Positions 46,873 to 58,240 of a stretch of 64,000 nucleotides of DNA are shown piece after piece (the stretch's first letter is position 1; each line of letters begins with the position of its first letter). This DNA comes from Haemonchus contortus (lineage: Eukaryota; Nematoda; Chromadorea; Rhabditida; Trichostrongylidae), in the NCBI GenBank assembly GCA_000469685.2, contig LS997563.1:3669281-3733280 (forward strand). Reading direction: 5' to 3'. The notes beneath the pieces are model-generated. The model was not told the origin of the DNA and did not search any database. It saw only the letters and a list, made by a program, of their open reading frames with translations. The translations under genes were made by a program, and so were the position numbers.

Positions 46873-47148
46873 AGCAAGTTTTGTGAAGCGGCACCGCATT
46901 CGAATTCCTTTCGAAATCGTGGTGACGTTGTGATGCATGAGTGGCTTATACAATGCTTGGGATGGCCAACAGACATACAAGTCAATGATTTTGTCCTAAC
47001 AGCCAAATATGGTCTCCATGACCGACCTCGGTAGGATGGAAAGCTTATTGCTAGTTGGCTTGGGCCAATATCGACTCGTGACTCGATCACCGAACCGTAA
47101 GTGTGTGTTAGTGCGCCCCTTGCCAGTGCACCACACTGGCATTTCATG
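46873..47148 (-). repeat. tRNA-derived SINE (copy 11)
   Basis: Minus sense: head GTGTGGTGCACTGGCAAGGG near 47146, GGTTCGGTGATCGAGTCACG, GGCCCAAGCCAACTAGC and GCTTTCCATCCTACCGAGG, and a tail GAATGCGGTGCCGCTTC near 46890. Diverged from the consensus. Confidence 0.65.
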
Positions 47149-48344
47149 ATATATACAAGGATCATCTCCAAGGCAACGTACCCCGACGATGATTATTTTT
47201 TTACTCAAGTTGGCAAGGTTTATGGTTTGATAGAGATCTCCTACTACAGTGAAATTCACGCTCCACGAATGAAACCAGGATAGGAGCCGCTTTTTGCAAC
47301 AGGTTTTTGCGGAGGATCCATTTTGTCGTTGGAATTTGGACATTCCAACGTCGTGGGGACCAATTGGCAGTTTTGCGTCACCTCTGTGCTCAAGCTTGTG
47401 CAGCTGTTCCGTTTTGTTATGGTTTTGAACTTTTTATCCTTCCATATATTCCTCATGCTGTGCTCAGCCATTCCAGACAGCTGCATGGATGGTTTCCCAT
47501 TTATTTGAATGACACCAATATATCTGTTCATTAACCTTCTTCTTGATGTGTGCCTGGAGCTGTGTGAAAACTCTTATAACTTAATTACTAGTAATTCACA
47601 GCCTTTTTATCTTCATTTATGCTATGGGTAATGAGAATGCCTCGAGGCGATGACAATGAATTGGTCGTGGCCAGTGTCACATAACCGTAATGCCATAAAT
47701 CCCCTGTGACCGAGTCGATTCTTCTCTCAGCTCTCTCTGCTACAAACTTTTTTTTTATTTTTAAATTGCCCTCAATTACTCAGAAGAAAAACCGGTTCTC
47801 TCTCTTTCCCAATTAGTGTGCAAATCGCTATGCGAACTGAAGGAACCAAGTTTATAGACCATGTCCTCTTACAAAATGCAGAACTGAAATTTTATCAAGT
47901 TATTTGTTAGTATGTTTATACCTATAGTCCTCAGTAGATTTTAGAAATGTTATTTTTAGTAATGATGGACAAAAATCGGGAATTTCAGAACAATAAGAGC
48001 AGATCCCGTTCCTTGACAATTTGCCATATCCCTAGGAATTGATGGCTGTCCTTCTTGATGAACTCAACTTAACTGTCTCCTTGAATGCTAGCTATTCAAA
48101 GTGAACGTTTTCAGATCTCCAAGAGACAATACGTCTAAGTGCGTTGTAGTGCTATACTGTTCCCACAGAGGGTGAGGCATTGCTAGGAGGTTGCTGCCCC
48201 GATCGTATGTACATGATCTAGCTATGGCTGATATGCTAGTTCTTTGGCGTCTTTCCGCTCGAAAACTTTCCTGAGGTGTCAACATACTAGGGTAAACTAG
48301 AGATCTAGCCTCATAAGGGATTGGTAAACAGGCCAGTTCACTTC

Positions 48345-48418
48345 TAGGCCCTAGGTAAACTGTGGGTTTACTGGGTGGATTTTAGGCCCTAGGTAAACTG
48401 TGGATTTACTGGGTGATC
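48345..48418 (+). repeat. 38-bp tandem duplication
   Basis: TAGGCCCTAGGTAAACTGTG is repeated at 48345 and 48383, each followed by G/GATTTACTGGGTG. One substitution between units. Confidence 0.85.
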
Positions 48419-48520
48419 TCGAGTGCCGGCTATGTTGTGGTGTATGAGCCAAAGTCTGCTTCTGACGCTTAATTCGTGCCTTTTCAAACTATTTTTTCAG
48501 AAAAAAAGAATCCCTTATCA

Positions 48521-49002
48521 GGGAGGGGTACTCTGCTTATCTAGGAACTTTGAATACAGACCCAGATAAATCGATAGAGTTCTGAATGCTGTTTACGAAA
48601 ATGGAAATTAAAACGGCAAAATGGTTCTCCTTAAAAAGTTATGGGGGCCCGAGTTTTGCTCGACAGTAGTATCAATTGGAAATGCGAACTCGTCGCTTCC
48701 ATATCAAACGCCCACGCGACCTAGTGGTAGTGGTCTCGCTTCGTGGGCGTAAAATGAGGGGTCCCTCCCCGCCATTGTCCGCATTTTTGCAAAGTGCTTT
48801 TTCATTTTATCAAAGGCTCTCTAAACATTTTCTGACATTTCTTTAGACAATTAATACTACTCTCGAGCAAAATCCGGGCCCCCATAACTTTTAAGGAGAA
48901 TCATTTTGCCGTTTTAATTTCCATTTTCGTAAACAGCATTCAGAACTCCATCGATTTATCTGGGTCTGAATTCAAAGTTCCAAGATAAGTAGACTACCCC
49001 TC
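48521..49002. repeat. Foldback element, arms about 145 bp, loop about 190 bp
   Basis: The left arm contains GGAACTTTGAATACAGACCC, GATAAATCGATAGAGTTCTG and AAAACGGCAAAATGGTTCTC. The right arm contains the complements GAGAATCATTTTGCCGTTTT, CAGAACTCCATCGATTTATC and GGGTCTGAATTCAAAGTTCC. The loop includes a small hairpin (CGCCCACG...CGTGGGCG) around a tRNA-like CCTAGTGGTAGTGGTCTCGC. Confidence 0.9.
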
Positions 49003-50027
49003 CATGGTAAGACGATAGAACAAGCAAAATGTGTCATTGACCAAGGGAAACTTTTTGACTGGAATGAACATTACGATCGTTTGTAAATGATCACCATTAA
49101 TTAAAAATGCATGCACTATTGTTATTGTGACTACCAATGGAAAGCCCATAAAAAATGTCAAGTTGCCAAGTTAGCACATTCATTTAATTCCAGTTAGCCG
49201 TATTTGTCTGCTTATCCATTGCTGAACGAGCTCCCTTTCACTAAGCCATTCATTTTAATGCTTCAAAAGATTCCCCATGGGTATTCTGAGAGGAAATATT
49301 CAAAATTATGAGACCATTTTTAGGTGTTTTGAGCTCGCAAACGAATTTCAGGCACGATGTCAAAAACATTCCCCTGTTTTTGCTTGGTCATGGAGCTTCC
49401 AGGAGACCAATGCATCCGTTTGTGGCCTAGATTGTGCTTTCTGCTCCGTGGCATCAATCCTTTAATTCCTCCTCCTACATTTTTACTCCCTGAATTTCGT
49501 AAATTTCATGTGATAGTCTTGCTGAATTTGCTTTAATTTTTAAAGCTTTCAATACACAATTTGTTCTCAAATGAAGCTAATTAGCCTGAAATTTCATATT
49601 CGAAAGGTAACATTTTGAGGCTCTTTATTATCTTCAGTTTGCACCCGACAACCTTAAAACTCTAATTGGTAAAAAAATTTTCATGTTGTTCAGAGTTTTT
49701 TGAAAGAAAAAAATAAATTTCTGAAGTTTCGGCCCGATTGCCATCCCGCAGTCCAAGCTCTTTCGTTGCTCGTTCAGAATTCACGGTGAAAATCGGTTCA
49801 GATAAGGCTTGATGCCCATCGAAGTGGCTGATTCCTCCACATAATGATCATCGCTCCAACCAGGGAGGCTCCAAGACCAACCAGAAAAGACGTGAGACCG
49901 CCAAACGGGTGAAGAAGCTCCTTTGTTCAACTACCTCGTAAGAGACCTGAATACACATGGGAAAGAAACATCTGATTCCCTTATCAAGGATGAGGAACAA
50001 AGCTATTGGGGCAGGGGGGCATAAAGG

Positions 50028-50206
50028 CAGTGACCAGCCTATGTACATTTCAGTGCGTTCATCCTCACAGGCTAGTCTGGTGCCAGTTAACCCACCCTAG
50101 AGGAATGAAAGGCTTGGTTAGCCTGGTGGCCGCATCAATCCAGGGTTCGATACCCGGACCATGTGTACGGTAGTGCGCCACTTTGGTACTATACCAGCTC
50201 CGCTCT
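50028..50206 (-). repeat. tRNA-derived SINE, 3'-truncated (copy 12)
   Basis: Minus sense: GAGCGGAGCTGGTATAGTAC, GGTCCGGGTATCGAACCCTG, GGCTAACCAAGCCTTTCATT, CTGGCACCAGACTAGCCTGT and TGTACATAGGCTGGTCACTG. Ends within the body. Confidence 0.8.
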
Positions 50207-53200
50207 TAACTTACATGACCATATTTTGAGAAAAACCAGTGTCATATCGGCTCTTCTCACATTGTTTTTGTGGCGTAGTACATTAGTGATGGATCGTTTA
50301 CCACATGATTCCTACCAGTCCCATTTTACCAGGACGCACGACTAACATCAAGGAAATGGGAGCATCCTGGTGGAAGCAAAGGAAACATGAATAGGCTTCA
50401 CGAATTCATTTCAGAGCGTGGTCAAGTTCACCTAAAGTAACTGGAGATAGCGAAAACTGCCGGTGTCCCGATAGAGTCGTCCCACTTGTTTTGACAAATT
50501 TCTTCACAGCCATTTTTTTCTCCTTAATTCCCATTAGCTCATAGCCTCAAATTAATCCCATTCGTATTTGCATCAGCCCTTTTTTTGCTGAAGTGTTCAG
50601 CTTCACGACATTTTTTGAGTTGCTCGTAATTTCACTATTGCCCTTTTAGAGCGGAACATTGCAATTTTTTTTGTGGAGAGGGGGAGGGGGGGGGGGGGGC
50701 GGTCCGTCACAGCCCCGGAAGCGTTAACTAATGCATTCGTTCAAAGTGAATGTTTATATTCTATTTCTTTTCTCTCCTATTCAGCCATTTCGACCACCAG
50801 GGGCAATGTTCAACTCCTTTGGGATGCGCCATGCAGTCGGTTTTCGTTCGTAAATCAAGGCCTCTAGAAACGGCGTGGTCCGATAGATTTCCAATGAGTG
50901 TTTATATGACAAGGAGGCCTGACTAGGCGAGGGTGGACCCCTCGCGACAGGGCGGGAGTCGAGCTCATGCTCGTGGATTTGTCCTCAGAAAATGGAGATG
51001 TTGCCAAACTAGCACATCCAGATTGCGAGCGTTTTCCTTCAACTTCAAGAGCACTGGTGAAGGGACCTCCAGTTTGATACTCCACATTTCACTATAAAAT
51101 TTGATAAAGAGTTTTCAACTGAATTAGCGATTTTCCTTCGATAACCATATTTTTCCGCAAAAAAAAGACTTTCCGATGATCCCCGCACCCCTACGATTAA
51201 AAGGATTAGGCTCGCCCCTCTGAGAATCTTGGGAATTAGGAACTACTAGCGCTTCCAGTTGCTGTGCAATCTCCTAAGACGATATGTGACTATAACAGAA
51301 GAATTAGTTGCTTTTGTGACACATTGGTTCCTCATGACCATTTCTTACGCACTACCGCACCTACAAAATAATCCATTCCGCAGTCGTCGTCTGATTCGAA
51401 ACAGGTTTCTTCTCAGAGAGGAGAGCAGACCGAGGAGGTCGCCCGCATGAATTTTGTGAAATTGAACTCTATTTAGGTTTCCTCTCTATTCTCTTATATG
51501 ACTTTAGAACTTTTTTCCCTGTGCGTCACAGGTGCTAAGTTGCTAAGGTTTCAGGGCGCGCATAGTTTATCGCCCACTTCAAGTTACTACGTCATACCCA
51601 CTTCCAAGCTTTTCTTATTTTTCCTCTGATTAACCAAAATTCACAAAATTGAAAATCTTGCAAGGGTCCGATATGAGTGACATGTCCGAAGAATGATTAC
51701 ATATATGAAACACATAATTCGAGACAGGAACCGGATCCCTTCCCGTTCCCGAAGCTTGGTCATTTCTAAGCGATCGCACATCCACGCCCCATACTAGTGC
51801 TTCTTCATCTCTGTCGTTTGTTTTGTTGCTTTATTTACACTTTCATTCCGATACGAAGAATTATGGGATGGCCACTGCAGGGGACTAAAGAGGAATTCCG
51901 ACAAGACTCACCTTCTCGAATGGGAGGAGGACTGGCGATTCATCGCCCAAATGTATGACATAGGTAAACCACAACAGTGACATTCCTCCCTGACATGTGC
52001 TGGATTTCAGGAGAATGGTTCACAAAAATGATACCCCATAACTATGATAACGTCGATGAGACAGAGATTTTGACCTTTCATAGGGAAGAGGGAAGAAGTT
52101 ATGGTAAACATGTTGGTAAACATTTTGTTTGCTCGAATTTGATAAGATAGGAGAATTTTGTAGCTGTAGCAGGCCTGAATCAAAAGGTTGATTCCATTCC
52201 TCACTTAATCATTCGACTGTGTCTATAATTACATGTCACTTTTCCACCCAGCTCTCAGCAGGTCTCGCCAACGTAACTATTACTCGAAGAACTGTCTGCA
52301 CGCTCTACCTTATCTGGAACAGCTCAGAGCTTTCTACTCCCCACTCAACCTTTTTATCTGTTATTTAGTAATATATAACCAAATTTTCTGCAAAAATTAA
52401 CTCATGAATCTGCTTTCCTTCTTCTGATCGATCTTCCGCTGCGCAAAAACTCTACCAACACTGCTGCAATACGCTACCCCTTTGATTAGGTTGTGTCCAG
52501 CCTCAGACCAGAAGATCTTATGAAATAAGTTAGGTATAATCCAGGTTCAGGTACAAAAGAAAACAGGTTCTCTTTATTACATAGAAGTCTCATTTTGAAT
52601 TCTTTTGGCTATACTTAAGACATTCGCCGATCATGTCTGTAAGGATAACTTCCGATGTTAATTTAAATTCAGGCGGAAGGACTCGGAAAAACCTTGCCAA
52701 ATGTGATACAGTTATCTCTCGGAGCATTTCCCCAAGGTCTCCTCGCAAAAAAAACTGGGCATAGTGAAATCTTCGACTACATTCAATAATTTGGCATTTG
52801 AAGGCTGCAAACAAAAAAAAAACGGTAGTCTCAGATTCGACAAATCATTGCGAGAAATTGGCTGACCTCGTTCGAGGAAACTTCTCGTCTGTTGCCGTTC
52901 GTATTTGATTACCCACTAAAGTCAGTTCTGACCATTCCCCCAATGCATCAATGAGTCATCACGGGAACATTCTTACCGTTTGGTTGAGAATGATTTCCGA
53001 CGAGATTGTTACCCTGGAAAAAGAGCTAAACAGGTTGCTGAGAGAAAATTTCTTTGCGGTCACAGTCACGTAATGTTTTAGAAACATCCGTTCTACATAT
53101 ACGGTCCATCAATAGTGTTGCAATACGACTAGAAAAGAAAGAAATCGAGCTGCGATGTAAATGAGATTCTACAGTGATGGTGCGGAAAGACTTCCGGTAT

Positions 53201-53469
53201 CACAAAGATTCTTCCCCGAGCCATTCTCCATTTCACACAGCTTGGTATAAAGATGGGAGCGTTCGGAAATGGACTCTTACTCACTTATTGAAATATCAAA
53301 GAGGAAAGTTGAAAGAATGCTCGTAAGCATGAATTTCTGAATCGAGATGGGAAATTATACATTTTAGCGGGCCATACCATTAAGGCACACAATAAAAAAT
53401 TAGATAAAAATGTTGGCGAGAATCCTCTTAGAATGAACCGGTGATCCCCAGTGATCCTCAAAGATAGCC

Positions 53470-53835
53470 TGTAGGACACTGTCAGGAAAAGCGTGTGTGG
53501 AAAGCGACTCCGACAGGGCATTATGAGGGCTTCAAAACCAGCTCATCTGATGCACACGCCCAAAAGTGGCCGTGTTCTAGTGGCCACATTAAAGCAGCGC
53601 CATTCACAGTGAAGGGTCAGGGCGCTAACGAAGAGTACGTTTACGTGAGAGACCTAGACAGTCACAGACACATGATCTCTTACGACCCTCCTTCGTACTA
53701 CATTTTGGAGGCCTTATGTTTCTAAAAATTCGCCGATTTCCGTCCTTTCTTCAAAATTTTTGCGTCATTTTGCACCATAACCTTATTTCGCTTATGTCGA
53801 ATACCTCAGAATTGTCTTGATCTGTGCCTTTTCTA
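53470..53835. repeat. MITE-like repeat, copy a
   Basis: ACAGGGCATTATGAGGGCTT, CAAAACCAGCTC, ACACGCCCAAAAGTGGCCGT, TCTCTTACGACCCTC, AATTCGCCGATTTCCGTCC and the end CAGAATTGTCTTGATCTGTG align in order with 57920-58240. Probably a relative of the GGCACAG-ended family. Confidence 0.6.
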
Positions 53836-56360
53836 GAAATCTACCTGGTTGGTAGTTTTGAAAAAAGGCTTCGTGCCCCGTGAAGAGCGCGTCTCTGCTA
53901 CAGAGCTCGCACTCTAGAGAGTACGTTCAATAGCAGCCAGTGCCAATTTCTTTTCCCAGAGCGTGTCCTTACATAGAACCAAGATGAGATGTCTGCCTAC
54001 CAGAAATATATCTCATCTATGGTAGTAGGTTCCCATATTGCCTTCCCGGAATGGCTGAATCGACGTCGAGCTAGAAAAAATCTGCCATTAGTCTTGCACT
54101 TTAGTGGATTGTATTCGGTAAGACCGACATATTTATGGTGGGTGTGGTTCCATTCAAGACAAATTAACTACCTTCATTCGAGTACTTTTAAAACTCCTCC
54201 GCGAGGTGACTTCCCTTCCGCGTGGGGACCAACGTTGAGAACAGACAAACGTTTTCACAAATAGTTGAGTAAGTTAATGATAAAGTTAGGCTCGATGTAA
54301 AGAAAACGGAGGAAAGTTCTAATGGATGAATGATCTTCACCACACTGTTATCAACCATGTGATTTTCATAGAAGAGGTATCTGCTCCAGTTTGGGGTCCA
54401 GCGTATGTCATGGAATTTGCAGAAGTGGGGGATAAGTATTGGATGTCTATTTAGGTTGATTATAAACTTCTGTCCCAAATGGTGTCCACACCCTCCCTTC
54501 CCGTCCCACCCGACCCCTCTCTTGTCCCTCTTCATTCGCTCTCTTGGACTCAACTTACAGGAGGTTGGGTGAACAAGACAGTGGTGGTCCATGGTCTGGA
54601 TAGAGACAGGAGAAGCTCACAGATCTTGGTAGTAGTTTATTCTCTAGACTCGACCCTCAGGTCTCCTTAAGGGGTCGTAGACAGGAAAGTCGACGGATTT
54701 AGTATTCCATCAGGTGTAAATGAGAATTTCCACGATTTCTGCCTATTCCCAGTCGATCCTAAGACTGCTGACCTTCTAGTATTCTAGGAAAGACCTTGTG
54801 GAATTCTTAGGAAAGCCCTTCGTTGAGATCCACGCTCGCTTCTCTTCAAATACAGTGCAAAAAGCAAGAATCGTTCGGCAGAAACTTATTTTGAATGGCC
54901 ATACATCGATTAGTCATTTCCTATGACATTTAAATGTTTATCAAGACTACTATTGTAAACATAATGAGTCACTGTATAGGCTTGATCACTTTTTCGCACT
55001 TTCAGACTGTCTTGGCCCGCTGGAAGCAGCCCCATGTAGCTCACGTCTGAATAACGATGTATCCGGAAGCTGGTTCGAGCCAACTTTTTGTAAAGTCCTT
55101 CAATGGAGTGACTACTGCGAGTGAGGACTCGTTCCCCCAAATCTGTAGTAGCCTCTCGTTTTGTTTGAGGTCCCTTCCCCCATATGCTTCGGGCGATCCA
55201 TCAGCATTTGCCATGGCGCGGATTCAAGCAATTTTTGCGAGGCTTTCGACAGGTTCAGTTCGTAAAGGGCGTTTCGTTTGGCAATGAAACGACAAGCGCT
55301 GAATGAAAGCGCTTAATACGACTTCGAAGTGTAAGCGTATCGAGGCAGCATACATTCCTGGAGACACCCAGTGATGTAAGCCGGGGGGTTTTGCGCGAAA
55401 TTGCGGTTGCTTACACGCCTTGAAACGTGTTCTCCACAATGTGTGGGTGGACGCCTTCTTCTTTCGTCTGTGTCCGCCCTCATTCACACCTTCTGCCACT
55501 TTGCTTTGTCTGCTTCCACCTCCCCAGTCGATTGTTGTTCATCAACGATTTTTACCTCGCCGACAAGTGTTGGCCTCACAATAGCGGCGATGCTCTTCAA
55601 CTGCTGCCGTTGGAGGTTGTCGGGACTGGTTATGGCAGTGAATTGGTGTAACCACATCGAGATGTCATGCCATTTGTCGCATTTTTCATTCGCTTCGTGT
55701 TGTCAAATAGTGGAAATTGTCATTACCATGTACTTACCTACTTATCGTTTCCTTCTTACTTCTGAAGAATTTCTTTTCTACTCATAATTAACCAAAAAAT
55801 AGAATACTTCTTCGATAGTGTCCCTTGTCGCTTTTCAAGACAGTTTAGCCCGATGGTGGGGCAGGCCTCTTCCAGGTTGTTCTTCTGAGTCACTTCCTCT
55901 GAATGTCACTTCCTGCCGATGTCGGCCAGACTGCGCACCCCTTAAACTGTCGTCAACGGCGACAGTAACAATTGAATCGACTTGAAAAGATGGGACAGAC
56001 GTACTGGGCAAATTCGCAAACAACATTGAAAATACCAGTCATGTGAGGGGACGTCGCAATGAAAGGAATGCGTGGTCGGTTCTCGTCTTTACCACCACAA
56101 TCAACGGGACAAACACACACACCCCCCTCTTCATCATTGCACACTCTGGAGTGTCTGTGTGTGTGACAAGTAGCCCACGTCTCTATTACTACTACCTATA
56201 TTTTTCATTTATTCCTCAGTAATTGCTAATGATTGCTGTTGATCATCCTATTACATTTAGGGGTAGTGGAAGTAGGGGTTGCAGGGGTTTATGACTATCA
56301 GTGAGGTGCCATCTCAAGATTTCGAAGTTCTCAGTTGTCATACCGTTTCAGTGGTTCTCC

Positions 56361-56741
56361 AAGTTATATAGTTTGTGTGGGTGGAGTCTGGTGAAAGGGT
56401 GGGGTTTGTAGCAACATTTGGAAATGACGTAATACGTAAACCCTCGAGAAACATTTTTCGGGAAGTAGCACACCGTCCACAGCCTGTAGAAATGAACCAG
56501 TTTCCCCAATAGAACAATTGCTCCCTGTGGACTCTGTTCAGATGGACATGCCGCTTCACCAGTTCACGAAGTTATATAGTTTTTGTGGGCGGGGCCTCAT
56601 GGTAGGGGCGGGACTTATGGCAGAATTTTCAAGTCGATGAAATTACATGTAGGACTCCTTTCTTTCACGTTCAGTGACTGCTGAAAAAAACTAGGTTCTT
56701 CAGTAGAAAATTCGCTCCCTGTGGACCTTGTTCAGATGGAC
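56361..56741 (+). repeat. Diverged tandem duplication, period about 208 bp
   Basis: Unit 1 (56361-56547) and unit 2 (56569-56741) both start AAGTTATATAGTTT and G/TTGTGGGYGGRGYCT, continue with a GGGRCTTRTRGCA-like segment, and end CTCCCTGTGGAC...TTCAGATGGAC. Non-coding. Confidence 0.75.
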
Positions 56742-57827
56742 CCTCTCTGAATAGTTTGGACCACAGGAATGAATCAGGAAACCTCGAAATGAATCTCGCC
56801 TTTCCCCAATTTGTTTCCTATTCGCCACCGCCATTTTAAGAGTTCCTGCGGAATGTAAAAGGGGGTGCCTGGCTACCTTGACTAGGGCATGTTTTATAGC
56901 CAATTAACTTTTTTCTCTCATGACTGTAGAAGGTCTCTGTTCGAAGTTCTTTCTCACAGTTTTTCGGAGAGTTAAGAGTTCCCTCATAGTTTAAGCCACC
57001 TTCTCATAATTTAACCCTGCCTGTTTATGCTTTAGGGAAGGCCACACCGCTTTTTTCACTCAATGCAGGGAAATTCACGGCTGATGGCGCCGATAAGTAG
57101 CGGATTGTCGCGAGTGTACCCTCGTATAACTAGTTATATTATACGAAGGTAATGCATGCACCGAAGCCACCGCCAACTGTCCACAATTCCACCGATCACA
57201 GTGATTTCCAGTTCATTTCGTTCAACGAGTTCGATTTGCTGCACCTAAATGTTGGGATCGAGCAGAAGGCCCTTCACCTTCTTGGCTTCCTTCTTTGGGT
57301 ACTTCTCGGTCCATCGCCTTTTCCTTTTTGGACCTTCTTTTAGAAAAAATCCCTTTATTGGTTCTCGATTGCTGGTCTCTACAGCAACATTCGTGGATGT
57401 TTCGGCATTGACGTAAATAAATTGCTTTTTCGAGTAGGAAAAACCCCACTTACCACGCAACCCCCGAAAAAATCCTCATTCTGACAAGCCCGCGGGGCTT
57501 TTTCACAGCATGTGTTCTAAATAATGCACGTTCACCTTTATATATAGTGTAACAAATACGTGGGGAGTCGAATGAATTGACGGATCCCGCCCTCATATCT
57601 CATCTCTTGACGACTTCCCTAATAAAAGTGTCAGGAAGACAGCTCGGATTATCAAAAAGGGCTCATTGTGAAGCCACTATTCATTTTTCCTTGTTTTGAT
57701 GGATCATAGGAGCTACCCGATGGATTTTGATGAGAAAGAAAGAGAAAACGAAAAGCAGCTGACGTTATAGTAACGGTAAACAGCTCGGTATATTGTTTTC
57801 CGAGTCCTATCTCGATTTTCCGGTCCA

Positions 57828-58240
57828 CGATAAAGATGGCTTCTGAGATTTCCCCCTGGGAGAAACCTCTGACCTCTAAGGAGAGCACGTGAGACGTTGT
57901 CGGGCAGAAAAAAGGCCTTGACAGGGCGTTATGAGGGCTCCACAACCGGCTCGGTCGACGTACACACCCAAAAACGGCCGTTTTATTACGGCCTGATTAG
58001 CATTGCACTATTCACAATGGTGCCGAAGAACGCCGAGAAATAGTACGCCTAGTGGGAGGTACCAGACGACTATACACCCTTAATCTCGTACAACCCTCTT
58101 TCTTATTACTTTTTGAAGCTTTGCAGTTTTTAAAATACGCCAGTTTTTGCCTTTTCTTCGTCATTTAGCACTATTCTGCAGCATAACTTCCATTATTTGA
58201 CTTAAGTTGGGTACCTAGAAATTATTAAGAACGCTGCTTT
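57828..58240. repeat. MITE-like repeat, copy b
   Basis: Starts near CCACGATAAAGATGGCTTCT, GAGATTTCCCCCTGG (compare the left part of 27454-27902), then GACAGGGCGTTATGAGGGCT, ACACCCAAAAACGGCCG, ATCTCGTACAACCCTC and AAATACGCCAGTTTTTGCC. It links the 53470 repeat to the GGCACAG MITE family. Confidence 0.6.

Noticed and set aside
57121..57152. loxP-like inverted repeat (CGTATAACTAGTTATATTAT)
   Set aside because: It resembles loxP arms only partially; spacer and arm lengths do not fit, and a recombinase site is not expected in nematode DNA.
57245..57460. Lysine-rich frame on - that could be a terminal exon
   Set aside because: The frame ends in a stop and has a GTAAGT just upstream, but that donor is on the wrong side to make this a terminal exon and no domain is recognisable. 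Left as unproven.
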